Counted from the first letter of the stretch, positions 34,509 to 43,893 are shown. The stretch: 61,171 bases of DNA from Desulfovirgula sp. (GCA_020725625.1 DYET01000170.1:1-61171); one strand, 5' to 3'. Program-made: numbers and translations. The notes: a model not told the origin generated them from the sequence alone.

Positions 34509-34730
34509 ATGAGGGAAATGACCAAGCACGGCCCCGGCAGGGTGTTTATAGCGGTACTGGCGCTGACCCTTCTGTTTATTTTGTTCGTTCTTCCCTTCAT
34601 CGCCAGCAACAAGCACCTGTTTTTTGGCTGGATACCCACTGTCTGGTTTGTTTGCATTATATTCCTTTTCGTCTGGGCGGTAGCCTGCGGCATTTACCTG
34701 TACAGGTACTGGCCGTACAGGGACATCTAA
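34509..34730 (+). CDS. DUF3311-like small membrane partner of SSS transporter
   Basis: A 73-residue protein with two membrane segments (about 10-30 and 42-66) and the pattern PFIASNKHLFFGWIPTVWF typical of DUF3311/YhdT-like small subunits found before sodium:solute symporters. AGGAGGTG lies just before ATG 34509. It is followed at once by the large symporter subunit, so the two probably form one transporter. Confidence 0.82.
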   Translation: MREMTKHGPGRVFIAVLALTLLFILFVLPFIASNKHLFFGWIPTVWFVCIIFLFVWAVACGIYLYRYWPYRDI

Positions 34731-34761
34731 AAAAAGCATGCGCATGCAAAGGAGGGTTATC

Positions 34762-36294
34762 GTGGTTCTTTCGGTTCTGGCCGTGGTTATTTTTGGAATT
34801 ATAGTGGTTCTCATCGGCGTCTACGGGTACAAATTCTCCAAGAAAACTGTAGCCGATTACATGCTGGCTGGCAGGGACATCGGGAAAGTGGTGCTGTTCT
34901 TTTACATCTCCATGGTCCTGTACAGCGCCTGGACCATTTACGGATACCCTGGAATTCTGTACCTGCACGGGCCGCCTTACGTGGTGTTTGCGCTGTCCGC
35001 CCACGCTGCTTTTGCCTTTGTCTACTTCGGTATAGGACCCCGGATGTGGGGTGTGGGCAAGCTCTACGGTTATGCTTCGCCGCTGGAGTTTCTGGAACAC
35101 CGGTATGAGTCTCCCTGGGTTCGGATTCTGACGGCAGTTGTTTTATTGGCTTTTATCGTCCCCTATGTCGGAATTCAGGCCGTGGGTGCCGGGGCGGGGT
35201 TCAATTCCTTTCTGGGGCTGCCGTACTCCTACGGGGCTATCTACATATCCCTCCTCATGGCGGCCGTGGTCATCATGGGCGGGATGAGGACCGTAGCTTG
35301 GCTCAACGTTTTCCTGGGGAGCATTTTCTTTGTGGCCTTTGTGGGATCACTCCTTTGGGTAATTAAGGTGGCCCTGCCGGGGGGACTGACCGAGGCGGCC
35401 CAAATAGTACTGGCCAAAAACCCCGAGGCCCTTAGCGCCCCGGGCCCGTCGGGCATATGGACACCTAAGGCCATTTTCGGACTGGTAGTGGCCGGACTGA
35501 CGACGGCAGCCTGGCCCCACGTTATGGTGGGGACCATGACCGCCAGGAACGTCCAGGCCATGCGAACCTTCGCCATCTTGTTTCTGACCCTTGCCGGGAT
35601 TTTCTTCTACTCCTTTCCGACCATATACGGCAGTCTGGTGGGGCCCGCCCTGATTCACGGCCTGGTGGGAAAGCAGGCCGATGCCGTGCTTCAGATTGTC
35701 GTCGGCAAATTCCTTCCCATGTGGTTCGGCACCTTTGTGCTGATGGCCGTGGTCGCCGCCGCGATGTCCACCGCCGGTACCCAACTGATGGTTTCCGGGG
35801 TGTTCATCTCCAGGGACGTGCTGTCTAAGTTTACCCGGAGGGAAGTCTCCGACGCACAAATGATTAACTGGACCAGGCTATCCCTCTTTCTGGTGATTTT
35901 CGCCAGCCTGGTTCTGGCCTTCTTACGTCCTACCGAATTGGGCCTTTTCCTGACCAACATAGCTTCACCGGGCTTCACCCAGTGGCTGCCCCTGCTTTTG
36001 GGCGCGCTTTTCTGGAAGCGGGGCAATAAATACGGCGCCATTGCAGGGCTGATTTCGGGAGTTGTCATGCTCGTCGCCGCCTGGATTTATAAGCCGGTGG
36101 CCCTTGGGTTTCCCCCGGTTGTAATGGCCACCGCTGTAAACACTTTTATGTACCTGGTGGTAAGCCTGGCTACCGCGCCGGTCAGCGAGAATACAAAAGC
36201 AAAATTCTTTGACGCCCTGGATGATTACCTTGACGACCTGGCAAGGCAGGCCAGGGAAAAGGATCTGAGTAAAGCCACCGGACACTCGGTTTAG
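34762..36294 (+). CDS. Sodium:solute symporter family (SSS) permease
   Basis: A roughly 510-residue membrane protein with about 13 hydrophobic segments and SSS features: VADYMLAGRDIG at the start, GYASPLEFLEHRYES, AAMSTAGTQLMVSGVFISRDV and LLGALFWKRGNKYGAIAGL. Family members import carboxylates, sugars or amino acids with Na+. GTG 34762 is favoured by AAAGGAGGG; ATG 34738 is possible. Its position just after the acyl-CoA catabolic operon and before a synthetase suggests it imports the acid degraded there. A short hydrophilic tail ends the protein. Confidence 0.9.
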   Translation: MVLSVLAVVIFGIIVVLIGVYGYKFSKKTVADYMLAGRDIGKVVLFFYISMVLYSAWTIYGYPGILYLHGPPYVVFALSAHAAFAFVYFGIGPRMWGVGKLYGYASPLEFLEHRYESPWVRILTAVVLLAFIVPYVGIQAVGAGAGFNSFLGLPYSYGAIYISLLMAAVVIMGGMRTVAWLNVFLGSIFFVAFVGSLLWVIKVALPGGLTEAAQIVLAKNPEALSAPGPSGIWTPKAIFGLVVAGLTTAAWPHVMVGTMTARNVQAMRTFAILFLTLAGIFFYSFPTIYGSLVGPALIHGLVGKQADAVLQIVVGKFLPMWFGTFVLMAVVAAAMSTAGTQLMVSGVFISRDVLSKFTRREVSDAQMINWTRLSLFLVIFASLVLAFLRPTELGLFLTNIASPGFTQWLPLLLGALFWKRGNKYGAIAGLISGVVMLVAAWIYKPVALGFPPVVMATAVNTFMYLVVSLATAPVSENTKAKFFDALDDYLDDLARQAREKDLSKATGHSV

Positions 36295-36337
36295 GCAATT
36301 AATCCGCTTGCCTTCCGGGCAGGCCTGAGAACTTTTA

Positions 36338-36374
36338 CCCCGGCATTCCGGTTTGCCGGAGGCCGGGGTTTATT
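36338..36374 (+). terminator. Intrinsic terminator after the symporter
   Basis: CCCCGGC (36338-36344) pairs with GCCGGGG (36362-36368), and an inner CCGG/CCGG pair extends the stem. TTTATTAT follows. It closes the DUF3311-symporter unit before the next acyl-CoA synthetase gene. Confidence 0.88.
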
Positions 36375-36411
36375 ATCATTACTTTTAACATTTTATGGGA
36401 GGTACGGAAAA

Positions 36412-37941
36412 ATGATTATCAGGGACTGGGTAATAAACAACGCTCGGCGGTTTCCCGAAAGGGAGGCGGTAGTTTCGAGAGGCGTGCGGTACACCTTCAA
36501 GGAGTTCGCCGACAGGGCCGCCCGCCTTTCCAATGCACTGATGTCCCTGGGCCTGGGCAAGGGGGACCGGGTCGCCATGCTGGACAGGAACTGCCCCTGG
36601 TACCTGGAGTTTTATTTCGGCATCACCCAGGCAGGAATGGTGGCCGTGCCTTTAAACTACAGGCTGGTGGGCAGGGAGTATTCGTACCTGCTGAACAACT
36701 CCGGGGCCAAGGCAATCATCGTCGGGCCTGACTATATAGATACCATAAACTCAATTCGCGGTGAAGTCCGGGGTGTCGATCACTTTATTTCCCTGGCGCC
36801 GGCCCCCGGCTACCTGCTGTATGAAAGCTTGCTGAAGGCCGCAGCGGCAGAGGCGCCCGACGTCCCGGTCCAGGAAAACGACCTGGCCGTTATAGGCTAT
36901 ACCAGCGGGACCACGGCCAAGCCCAAGGGAGTAATGATTACGCATAAAAACATCGTGGCCAACGCCGTGAATTTTTTAGTGGAGCTTCCCCTGGGGCACC
37001 AAGATGTCTGCTACAGTCCTTTTCCCCTCTTTCACAGCGGGGGTTACTGCGTTATGGCTTATTTCAGCAGGGGTTGCACTCAGGTGTACGATGATTTCGA
37101 ACTGAAAAACACGTTTGAGGTCATCCAGCAGGAAAAGGTAAATTTCCTCTTTATCCCGGCCGGCGCGTTGCTGTTCCTGCCTGGGTTCAAGGACAGCGAC
37201 CGGTATGACTTGAGCTCCTTGAGGCTGATTTTGACCGGCGGAAGCCGAACCCCAGTCCCTGTTATCAAGCAATTGTTTGACATTTTCCCGCGTCTGGAAA
37301 CCATATATGACACCTTTGCCCTGACCGAGGCGGCGCCCTTGGTGTGCGTCATCCCCAAGACCAGGCGGATGCTGACGGAGTCGCGGATTACGGAAAGCTC
37401 CGGGCCTGAGTGCTACGGGGTGCATGTCAGGCTGGTAGACGACATGGACCGGGACGTTCCGCCGGGGGGTGTCGGTGAAATCGTGGTGCGCGGGGACAAT
37501 GTCATGCAAGGTTACTGGCAGATGCCCGAAGAGACGGCGGACGCTCTCAAGGGGGGCTGGCTGCATACCGGGGACATGGGCCGGTTCGACGCAAACAGGC
37601 ATCTTTATGTGGTGGACCGTAAAAAAGATATGATCTTGAGCGGGGGCGAAAACATTGCCTCCAAGGAAGTGGAGGAAGTTATCTACGAGCACCCTGCGGT
37701 GGCCGACGTGGCGGTGATCGGCCTGCCCGACGAAAAGTGGGGTGAGCGGGTGCATGCCCTGGTTGTGCTCAAGGAGGGCATGCGGGCGGACGAAGAGGAA
37801 ATCATCCGGTTCTGCAAGGAGCGGCTGGCCAGCTATAAAAAGCCGCGATCGGTGGAGTTCGTTGCAGACCTGCCGAGGAATCCCTCGGGCAAGATATTGA
37901 AAAAGGAACTGCGGAAAAAGGCTCAAGAAGCCCTGGGTTAG
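36412..37941 (+). CDS. AMP-forming acyl-CoA synthetase
   Basis: A 509-residue ANL enzyme with IGYTSGTTAKPKGVMITH (A3), YDTFALTEAAPLV (A5 region), GWLHTGDMGRFD (A7), RKKDMILSGGENIASKEVEE (A8) and the catalytic Lys in NPSGKILKKEL. It is distinct in sequence from the synthetase at 30830, so it probably takes another acid or is a backup activator. It has its own 5' gap after a terminator, with a GGGAGG site before ATG 36412. Its stop overlaps the convergent rqcH gene by 4 bases. Confidence 0.92.
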   Translation: MIIRDWVINNARRFPEREAVVSRGVRYTFKEFADRAARLSNALMSLGLGKGDRVAMLDRNCPWYLEFYFGITQAGMVAVPLNYRLVGREYSYLLNNSGAKAIIVGPDYIDTINSIRGEVRGVDHFISLAPAPGYLLYESLLKAAAAEAPDVPVQENDLAVIGYTSGTTAKPKGVMITHKNIVANAVNFLVELPLGHQDVCYSPFPLFHSGGYCVMAYFSRGCTQVYDDFELKNTFEVIQQEKVNFLFIPAGALLFLPGFKDSDRYDLSSLRLILTGGSRTPVPVIKQLFDIFPRLETIYDTFALTEAAPLVCVIPKTRRMLTESRITESSGPECYGVHVRLVDDMDRDVPPGGVGEIVVRGDNVMQGYWQMPEETADALKGGWLHTGDMGRFDANRHLYVVDRKKDMILSGGENIASKEVEEVIYEHPAVADVAVIGLPDEKWGERVHALVVLKEGMRADEEEIIRFCKERLASYKKPRSVEFVADLPRNPSGKILKKELRKKAQEALG

Positions 37942-39722
37942 AAGGCTGTCCCGCCACGGTGGGCCAGCCTTTCCGGCAGGGACGGGTCCGGGTCGACGAT
38001 GACGGTTTTGAAATCCGTGTAGATTACGAATCCGGGCCTGGCCCCCCGGGGCTTACTGACGTTTTTGCGCAGGGTGTAGTCTACCGGGACCTTTCCGGAG
38101 TGCCTGGCCCGGCTGAACAGGGCCGCCAGCGAGGCCGCCTCCTCCAGGGTGGAGGGCGGCACTTTTTTTCCCCCGGTGCGAATGACCACGTGGGATCCCG
38201 GAATCTCCCTGGCGTGAAGCCAGATGTCGTCCGGGTGGGCCATCTTCATGGTCAGGTGGTCGTTTTGACGGTTGTTTTTGCCGGCCAGGATGGCGAACCC
38301 GTCACTGGAAACGAAGGCCGACGGGCGGGGCGGGTGATCTTTCTCTTCCTTCCGGCCTGCGGGCCTGTGTCCGGAGGGCCTGAGGTACCCCTGGTCGGCC
38401 AGTTCGGCCCGGATCTGTTCCAGTTCCTCCAGGGTGCTGGCCAACTCCGCCGAGTTTTCCACGCCCGCCAGGTATTCAAGGTCCCTCCTGGTGGCCCCGG
38501 CGTGCATGGCGGCGTTTTCCAGCACTTTTTTGGCCTTGTTGTACTGGCGGAAGAATTCCTGGGCGTTTTCCGCCGGGGTAAGGCGGGGATCGAGGATTAT
38601 TTCGACTTCCGGGGAGCCTTCGGCAAAGAAGTTTTCCAGCCTGACCCCGGCATCCCCCTTTTTGAGACGGTGGATGTGGGCGGTGACCAGCTCCCCGTAA
38701 AGTTTAAACCGTTCTGCACCGGCGGCCGAATCCAGGTCGGCGGCCTGTGCCGACAGCTTTTTTTCCAGCCTGCCGGTTTCCTTTCTGACCAGGCTTAATA
38801 TGGACTGCCTTAACCCCTCCATTTTCCCGGCCAGGACCCGATGGGAAAAATAGGTTTTCAGCGCCCCGTTCATGCCTCCGGCCGCCGGGCGCGATCCTGC
38901 CAGATGGTTGATCTCAAAGGCGGCGAAGTCGGCGGGAACCCCGTCCCGGCAGATCAGGGTGGGGCGGAATTCCCCCTTTCCTGCCCGCGTGTAAAGGTCC
39001 TTCAGGGCCAGGTAAATGGAGGTCAGTTCAAACTCGCCCAGCGCGTCAAGGACGGTGTCGGGCTCAAGCCCGGCCCGCCAGGTTATTTCCCGAGCCATTA
39101 GGGGGCTTAAACCGTCAAAATGCCTCTGGATTACGTCGCTTACCCTGCTGTCCAGGCAGTTTTGCAGCATCAGGCGAAAAAAGCCCTCTTCGTCCAGGGA
39201 AAGGGGGTTAGTTTTTTTCTGGGCCGGGGCGGGCACGTAGGGCCGCCCGGGAAAAACCTCCCGGTGCCTGCTGACGGCGTGAGAGTAGCGCCTGATGCCG
39301 TCCAGGACGGTCCCGCTTTCGGGATCGTACAGGATGATATTGCTGTGCCTGCCCATAATTTCACAAATAATTTGCTTGCTGGAGGGCATGCCCAGTTCGT
39401 CCCTGGTGTCCACCGTTATGGCCAGTGTCCGGTCGTAACCCGGTTGGGAGAAGCCCGCAATCCTGCCTCCCTCCAGGTGTTTGCGCAGGACCATGCAAAA
39501 TACCGGCGGGGAGGGCGGGTTCTCGCCGGCCCGGGAGGTGAGGTGGACCCGGGCCAGGCCGGGGTCAGCCGAAAGGAGCAAGCGGTGTTTTTCGCCGGGC
39601 CTGCCCAGGATCAGGTGGACCTCCTCTTTGGCGGGCTGGTATATTTTTTCTATTCTAAGACCAGTGAGGGAGGCGGACAGCTCGTTTTTCACCGCGGCCA
39701 GGACCATGCCGTCGAAGGGCAT
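37938..39722 (-). CDS. rqcH: RqcH / NFACT-family ribosome quality control protein (FbpA-like)
   Basis: A 594-residue NFACT protein. RqcH binds stalled 50S-peptidyl-tRNA and adds alanine tails to the nascent chain. The N-terminal NFACT-N domain starts MPFDGMVLAAVKNELSASL (LVLGRPGEKHRLLLSA nearby), a coiled-coil middle follows, and the NFACT-R domain has DDIWLHAREIPGSHVVIR near residue 500. ATG 39722 is preferred to GTG 39731 because GCAGGAG then lies 7 bases upstream. The gene is convergent with the acyl-CoA synthetase. Confidence 0.92.
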   Translation of the reverse strand: MPFDGMVLAAVKNELSASLTGLRIEKIYQPAKEEVHLILGRPGEKHRLLLSADPGLARVHLTSRAGENPPSPPVFCMVLRKHLEGGRIAGFSQPGYDRTLAITVDTRDELGMPSSKQIICEIMGRHSNIILYDPESGTVLDGIRRYSHAVSRHREVFPGRPYVPAPAQKKTNPLSLDEEGFFRLMLQNCLDSRVSDVIQRHFDGLSPLMAREITWRAGLEPDTVLDALGEFELTSIYLALKDLYTRAGKGEFRPTLICRDGVPADFAAFEINHLAGSRPAAGGMNGALKTYFSHRVLAGKMEGLRQSILSLVRKETGRLEKKLSAQAADLDSAAGAERFKLYGELVTAHIHRLKKGDAGVRLENFFAEGSPEVEIILDPRLTPAENAQEFFRQYNKAKKVLENAAMHAGATRRDLEYLAGVENSAELASTLEELEQIRAELADQGYLRPSGHRPAGRKEEKDHPPRPSAFVSSDGFAILAGKNNRQNDHLTMKMAHPDDIWLHAREIPGSHVVIRTGGKKVPPSTLEEAASLAALFSRARHSGKVPVDYTLRKNVSKPRGARPGFVIYTDFKTVIVDPDPSLPERLAHRGGTAF

Positions 39723-39959
39723 CCCGCTCACTCCTGCAAAAAAGGTTGTGCGTACAGATAAAAGTATAGCACCGGTTTAGATCTCAGGTCAATTTGAGCC
39801 GGCACGCCAGTGTCAAGACACAGTCCGCCGCCACCGGCCCAGGTAGGCCGATTTCCCACGTATGCCGGTCCGGTGAAAATTTTATTGCCTTTGACGTTTT
39901 TTAACGGCTTTTTTTGTTATAATTTACAGGATTAGACTTGTTGAAGCGAGGAGGACGCA

Positions 39960-40670
39960 ATGATGTACATTTATGTATCCGGCGAGAGGGTGCCGTTTTG
40001 GAAGAGGGTTTACGGGGTCATCTGGGGAAGCCCGGCCAGGACGCTGGAGTACATAGTGCAAAAACCCGACTTTCTGGGGGCCGGCGCCCTGATCCTGGGT
40101 GCCAACCTGGCTATGACCATGATACAGCTGCCGAAGATAAAGGAATTTACTTACTGGACCCTGCAGAACATGCCGGCGGAGGTCAGGTATTCAGCGGAAA
40201 ACATGGACGTGGTGGTAAATGTTGCGGCCTTTAGCGCCCTGGCCGCCAGCGCGGCGCTGCCTCCGGCCCTGTGGGTGGTAACGGCCGCCCTGCTGAAGCT
40301 TTTCAACGTCTTCACCGGGGAGAGGGCCAGGTTCAAGTCGCTGTTCGCGGTAACCGTGTTTGCCAACCTGCCGGTGGTCCTGGACAGTATGATTAAAACG
40401 GTGCTGGTGCTGGCGACGCCGGCCAGGAACATCACCAAGATTACCATCAGCCCGGCCCTTTTCCTGCCGCCCCAGGACCTGGTGCCGGGCAAGATGTACG
40501 TCTTTTTGAGCCACTTCGATCCCATTATAGTATGGTCGCTGGTTCTGACCGCCCTTGGCGGGTCCCGGGCCATGAATGTTCCGTTCTGGAAAACATTTAT
40601 ATACGTGACCGGTCTCTGGCTGCTTTACGTGGCGGGGATGACCGCCATTTCCGGAATGGGCGGGGTTTGA
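39960..40670 (+). CDS. YIP1-family membrane protein
   Basis: A 236-residue protein with about five membrane segments and the YIP1-domain layout. A cytoplasmic start (FWKRVYGVIWGSPARTLEYI) leads into hydrophobic helices. The loop GERARFKSLFAVTVFANLPVVLDS is typical of bacterial YIP1 proteins, and WSLVLTALGGSRA lies near the end. The function is unknown. GAGGAGG precedes ATG 39960. A TATAAT at 39918-39923 may be the -10 box, but no well-placed -35 is seen. Confidence 0.78.
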   Translation: MMYIYVSGERVPFWKRVYGVIWGSPARTLEYIVQKPDFLGAGALILGANLAMTMIQLPKIKEFTYWTLQNMPAEVRYSAENMDVVVNVAAFSALAASAALPPALWVVTAALLKLFNVFTGERARFKSLFAVTVFANLPVVLDSMIKTVLVLATPARNITKITISPALFLPPQDLVPGKMYVFLSHFDPIIVWSLVLTALGGSRAMNVPFWKTFIYVTGLWLLYVAGMTAISGMGGV

Positions 40671-40736
40671 ACATAATATTTTTTTAACCGAAACGGCGTA
40701 TCCGGTTTTGAACCATCACAGTTATGGGGGGGGTAA

Positions 40737-40756
40737 GGCGGCCTGCTCAGGCCGCC
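40737..40756 (+). other. Strong GC hairpin after the YIP1-like gene
   Basis: GGCGGCC (40737-40743) and GGCCGCC (40750-40756) form a perfect 7-bp stem with a TGCTCA loop and no U-tract. It lies in the leader of the next small gene and could be a weak terminator or could affect its translation. Confidence 0.4.
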
Positions 40757-40768
40757 GCACTGAAAGTG

Positions 40769-40969
40769 ATGTACCACTGGCTAAAACCCGGCGCCCGGGT
40801 CCGGATCTGGCCCGGAGACACTTACGCCAAATACGCCGTGGTCAGGGAAGTGAACCGCTACACAGTGACCTTTGAAATCACCCGGGTCGATCCCGGGGAG
40901 CCTTTTTACAGGCCCGGGCACAGGATAACCCTGCCTTGGTCCCGGGTCAACGTAAGGGAGGAATCATGA
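40769..40969 (+). CDS. Small conserved-looking protein of unknown function
   Basis: A roughly 66-residue basic protein (start MYHWLKPGARVRIWPGDTYA) rich in beta-forming residues (KYAVVREVNRYTVTFEITRV), perhaps an SH3-like or KOW-like barrel. I do not recognise the family. No strong ribosome binding site is present; an in-frame ATG at 40724 lies before the hairpin and is a less likely start. A strong terminator follows its stop by 8 bases, which supports it being a real transcript end. Confidence 0.45.
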   Translation: MYHWLKPGARVRIWPGDTYAKYAVVREVNRYTVTFEITRVDPGEPFYRPGHRITLPWSRVNVREES

Positions 40970-40976
40970 TTTGCCT

Positions 40977-41021
40977 TGCACCCCCGGGGCAGGCTTAACC
41001 CTTCCCGGGGGTGCATTTTTT
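40977..41021 (+). terminator. Intrinsic terminator
   Basis: TGCACCCCCGGG (40977-40988) pairs perfectly over 12 bp with CCCGGGGGTGCA (41004-41015), followed by six T residues. It isolates the YIP1/small-protein unit from the P-type ATPase gene. Confidence 0.93.
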
Positions 41022-41151
41022 CAGGGACGAGGTTTATTATATCCCGAAACCGGACCGGTCTTCCCCGGGCCGGCGGAGGCGGTATTTTTCCAGCCCCCCC
41101 CGTCATAAAATTTAATATGCAAAAGTTGGCAAGACAAGGGGGAATTGGAAA

Positions 41152-43893
41152 GTGGGCGGCCAGTGGTACATGATGAGCGTCCGTGAGGTTCTGCAGGCTT
41201 TGCGCACCGATCCGGTCAAGGGCCTGGACGAAAGGGAAGCGGAAGAAAGGTTCGGCAGGTTCGGGCCCAACCAGCTGGCCAAGGCGCCGCCGGAACCTCT
41301 CTGGCGCCTGTTTGCCGCGCAGTTCAAAGATTTTTTGGTGCTGGTGCTGCTGGCGGCCACGGCCCTTTCGGGCTTTATGGGGGAGTATGCCGATGCGGCA
41401 ACCATCATGTGCATCGTGATTGTCAACGCTCTTCTGGGCTGCGCCCAGGAGTACAGGGCCGAAAGGTCACTGGAGGCGCTAAAGGATTTAACCGCCCCGG
41501 AAGCCAGGGTGGTGAGGGGTGGGCGGGAGCGGAAGGCCGCCGCCGCCGGCCTGGTACCCGGGGACATTGTCTGGCTGGAGGCCGGGGACCGCGTACCCGC
41601 GGATATCAGGCTTATCGAGGCGGTTAACCTGGAAATAGAGGAATCGGCCCTGACGGGGGAGTCGGCTCCGGTGAAAAAGGGGACAGACCCGGTCGCGGAC
41701 CGGGCGGCCGGCCCGGGGGACATAAAGAATACCGCCTACCTGGGGACGTCGGTGACCAGGGGAAGAGGGCGGGGAGTGGTGACGGCCACCGGCATGGCCA
41801 CCGAGATGGGGCATATCGCAGTGATGATCCGGGAGGCCGGGCAGGAGCCGACACCGCTGCAGCGCCGCCTCTCCCAGTTGGGCAGGTGGCTGGTCTGCTT
41901 CTGCCTGGCCATATGCGCCGCGGTTGCAGTAATGGGGGTCCTGCGGGGGGAGCCCCTGTACCAGATGATCCTGGCCGGCGTCAGCCTGGCGGTGGCGGCA
42001 ATACCCGAGGGGCTTCCGGCCATCGTCACGGTCTCCCTGGCCGTCGGCATCCAGCGGATGATCAGGCGCAACGCCATTGTGCGCAAGCTTCCGGCGGTAG
42101 AAACCCTGGGCTGCGCCACGGTAATCTGTTCCGACAAGACCGGTACCCTGACCCAGAATAAGATGGTGGTGCGCAAGGTCCTGGCCGGTGGCGCGGAGGC
42201 CGAGATCAGCGGCGAAGGCTACGACCCCAGGGGGGAGATTAAATTCACCCGGGGGAGCCGTGACCGACAGTTCGACCTCCTTTTGAAGTGCGCCAGCCTC
42301 TGCAACAACTCTTCCCTAATCAGGGGCGAGATCAAGATAGGAGGGCTGTTCAGGGGACTGGCCCCGGGCAGGGGCGCCCGGGACTGGGGCATCCAGGGGG
42401 ATCCCACCGAGGGGGCGCTGCTGGTGATGGCGGCCAAGGGCGGAATCTGGCGGGAAAGGCTGGAGCAGGATGAAAGCCGGGTGGCCGAACTGCCCTTTGA
42501 TTCAGACCGCAAGCGGATGACGGTGATTTACCGGGACCGGTCCGGGGCGCTGACGGCATACACCAAGGGCGCCCCGGACGTGCTGCTGGATCTGTGCAGC
42601 CACCGCTTCCGTGACGGGAGGGCCGTGCCGATAACCGGCAGGGACCGGCAGGAGATACTTTCCGCCTGCTCGGGCATGGCCGCCCAGGCGCTTAGGGTGC
42701 TGGCCTTCGCTTATAAGCGGTTGGACGGGGAGCGGGCGGACTACGGCGGCGAGGAAGACAATTTGACGTTCATAGGGGTTTGCGGCATGATCGACCCGCC
42801 CCGGCCCAGCGCCGTCAGTGCCGTGCACACCTGCAGGCGGGCGGGAATCCACGTGGCCATGATCACCGGGGACCATCAGGTCACGGCCAAGGCCGTGGCC
42901 GCGGAACTGGGGCTCCTGGCCCGGGGCGGCGGGGTGGTCACCGGCAGGGACCTGGACGGCATGTCGGACGAGGAACTGGCCCGCCGGTCCGGCGAGGTGG
43001 CGGTCTACGCCAGGGTTTCGCCCGGGCACAAGCTGCGCATCGTCAGGGCCCTCAAGCAGGCGGGGCACGTGGTGGCCATGACCGGGGACGGAATCAACGA
43101 CGCCCCAGCCGTGAAGGAGGCGGACATCGGCATCGCCATGGGCGTGAGCGGGACCGATGTGACCAAGGAGGCGTCCGCCATGGTGCTGGCCGACGACAAT
43201 TTTTCCACCATCGTGGCCGCCATCGAGGAGGGCCGGGGGATATACGACAACATCAGAAAGTTCATCCGCTACCTTCTGTCCTGCAACGTCGGCGAGGTGC
43301 TGGTGATGTTCCTGGCGGTGCTGGGCGGCCTGCCCCTCCCCCTCCTGCCCATTCAGATTCTGTGGATCAACCTGGTTACCGACGGCCTGCCGGCCCTGGC
43401 CCTGGGGGTCGACCCGGCCGACAGGGACATTATGAGCAGGAAGCCGAGGCACCCCAGGGAGGGCATTTTCGCCCACGGCCTTTTGTGGCGGGCGCTGGGC
43501 AGCGGGGTGTTCATAGCCCTGGTGACCCTGGCCGTGTTTTGCACAGCCTGGTTCGGGTCGAAAGACCTCGACCTTGCCCGTACCATGACCTTCAATACCC
43601 TGGTCCTGGCCCAGCTGTTTTTTGTCTTCACCTGCCGGTCGGAGCACCACAGCATAGTGGAACTGGGCTTCTTTACCAACACGAAGCTGGTGCTGGCCGT
43701 TGCCTGCTCTGCGGCGCTCCAGGCGGCGGTAAATTACACCCCTTTCTTGCAGCCCGTATTCCACACGGTGCCGCTGAACCCCGTCCAATGGGTAGTCCTG
43801 GCGGCGATCGCCTCCCTTCCCGCCCTGGCAGGAACGGCTTTCAGACAGGTCCGGATCAGGGCCGGGCAAAAATTTACCTATCTCAGGGTATAA
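41152..43893 (+). CDS. Calcium-type cation-transporting P-type ATPase (PMR1/SERCA-like)
   Basis: A 913-residue P2-type ATPase that pumps cations, probably Ca2+, out of the cell. Visible are the A-domain LTGESAPV, the M4 ion motif AAIPEGLPAIV, the phosphorylated Asp in CSDKTGTLTQNK, the nucleotide site KGAPD, MTGDGINDAPAVKEADIGIAMG and the M6 motif NLVTDGLPALALGVD. PEGL with NxxTD matches Ca2+ rather than Na+/K+ or heavy-metal pumps. GTG 41152 follows AAGGGGG. The sequence after the gene (43894-44013) is purine-rich and shows no other feature. Confidence 0.93.
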   Translation: MGGQWYMMSVREVLQALRTDPVKGLDEREAEERFGRFGPNQLAKAPPEPLWRLFAAQFKDFLVLVLLAATALSGFMGEYADAATIMCIVIVNALLGCAQEYRAERSLEALKDLTAPEARVVRGGRERKAAAAGLVPGDIVWLEAGDRVPADIRLIEAVNLEIEESALTGESAPVKKGTDPVADRAAGPGDIKNTAYLGTSVTRGRGRGVVTATGMATEMGHIAVMIREAGQEPTPLQRRLSQLGRWLVCFCLAICAAVAVMGVLRGEPLYQMILAGVSLAVAAIPEGLPAIVTVSLAVGIQRMIRRNAIVRKLPAVETLGCATVICSDKTGTLTQNKMVVRKVLAGGAEAEISGEGYDPRGEIKFTRGSRDRQFDLLLKCASLCNNSSLIRGEIKIGGLFRGLAPGRGARDWGIQGDPTEGALLVMAAKGGIWRERLEQDESRVAELPFDSDRKRMTVIYRDRSGALTAYTKGAPDVLLDLCSHRFRDGRAVPITGRDRQEILSACSGMAAQALRVLAFAYKRLDGERADYGGEEDNLTFIGVCGMIDPPRPSAVSAVHTCRRAGIHVAMITGDHQVTAKAVAAELGLLARGGGVVTGRDLDGMSDEELARRSGEVAVYARVSPGHKLRIVRALKQAGHVVAMTGDGINDAPAVKEADIGIAMGVSGTDVTKEASAMVLADDNFSTIVAAIEEGRGIYDNIRKFIRYLLSCNVGEVLVMFLAVLGGLPLPLLPIQILWINLVTDGLPALALGVDPADRDIMSRKPRHPREGIFAHGLLWRALGSGVFIALVTLAVFCTAWFGSKDLDLARTMTFNTLVLAQLFFVFTCRSEHHSIVELGFFTNTKLVLAVACSAALQAAVNYTPFLQPVFHTVPLNPVQWVVLAAIASLPALAGTAFRQVRIRAGQKFTYLRV

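Noticed and set aside
36342-36356. A GGCATTCCGGTTTGC string resembling a sigma-54 promoter before the second acyl-CoA synthetase
   Set aside because: The GG-to-GC spacing is 11 rather than 10 and the bases lie inside a convincing terminator stem.
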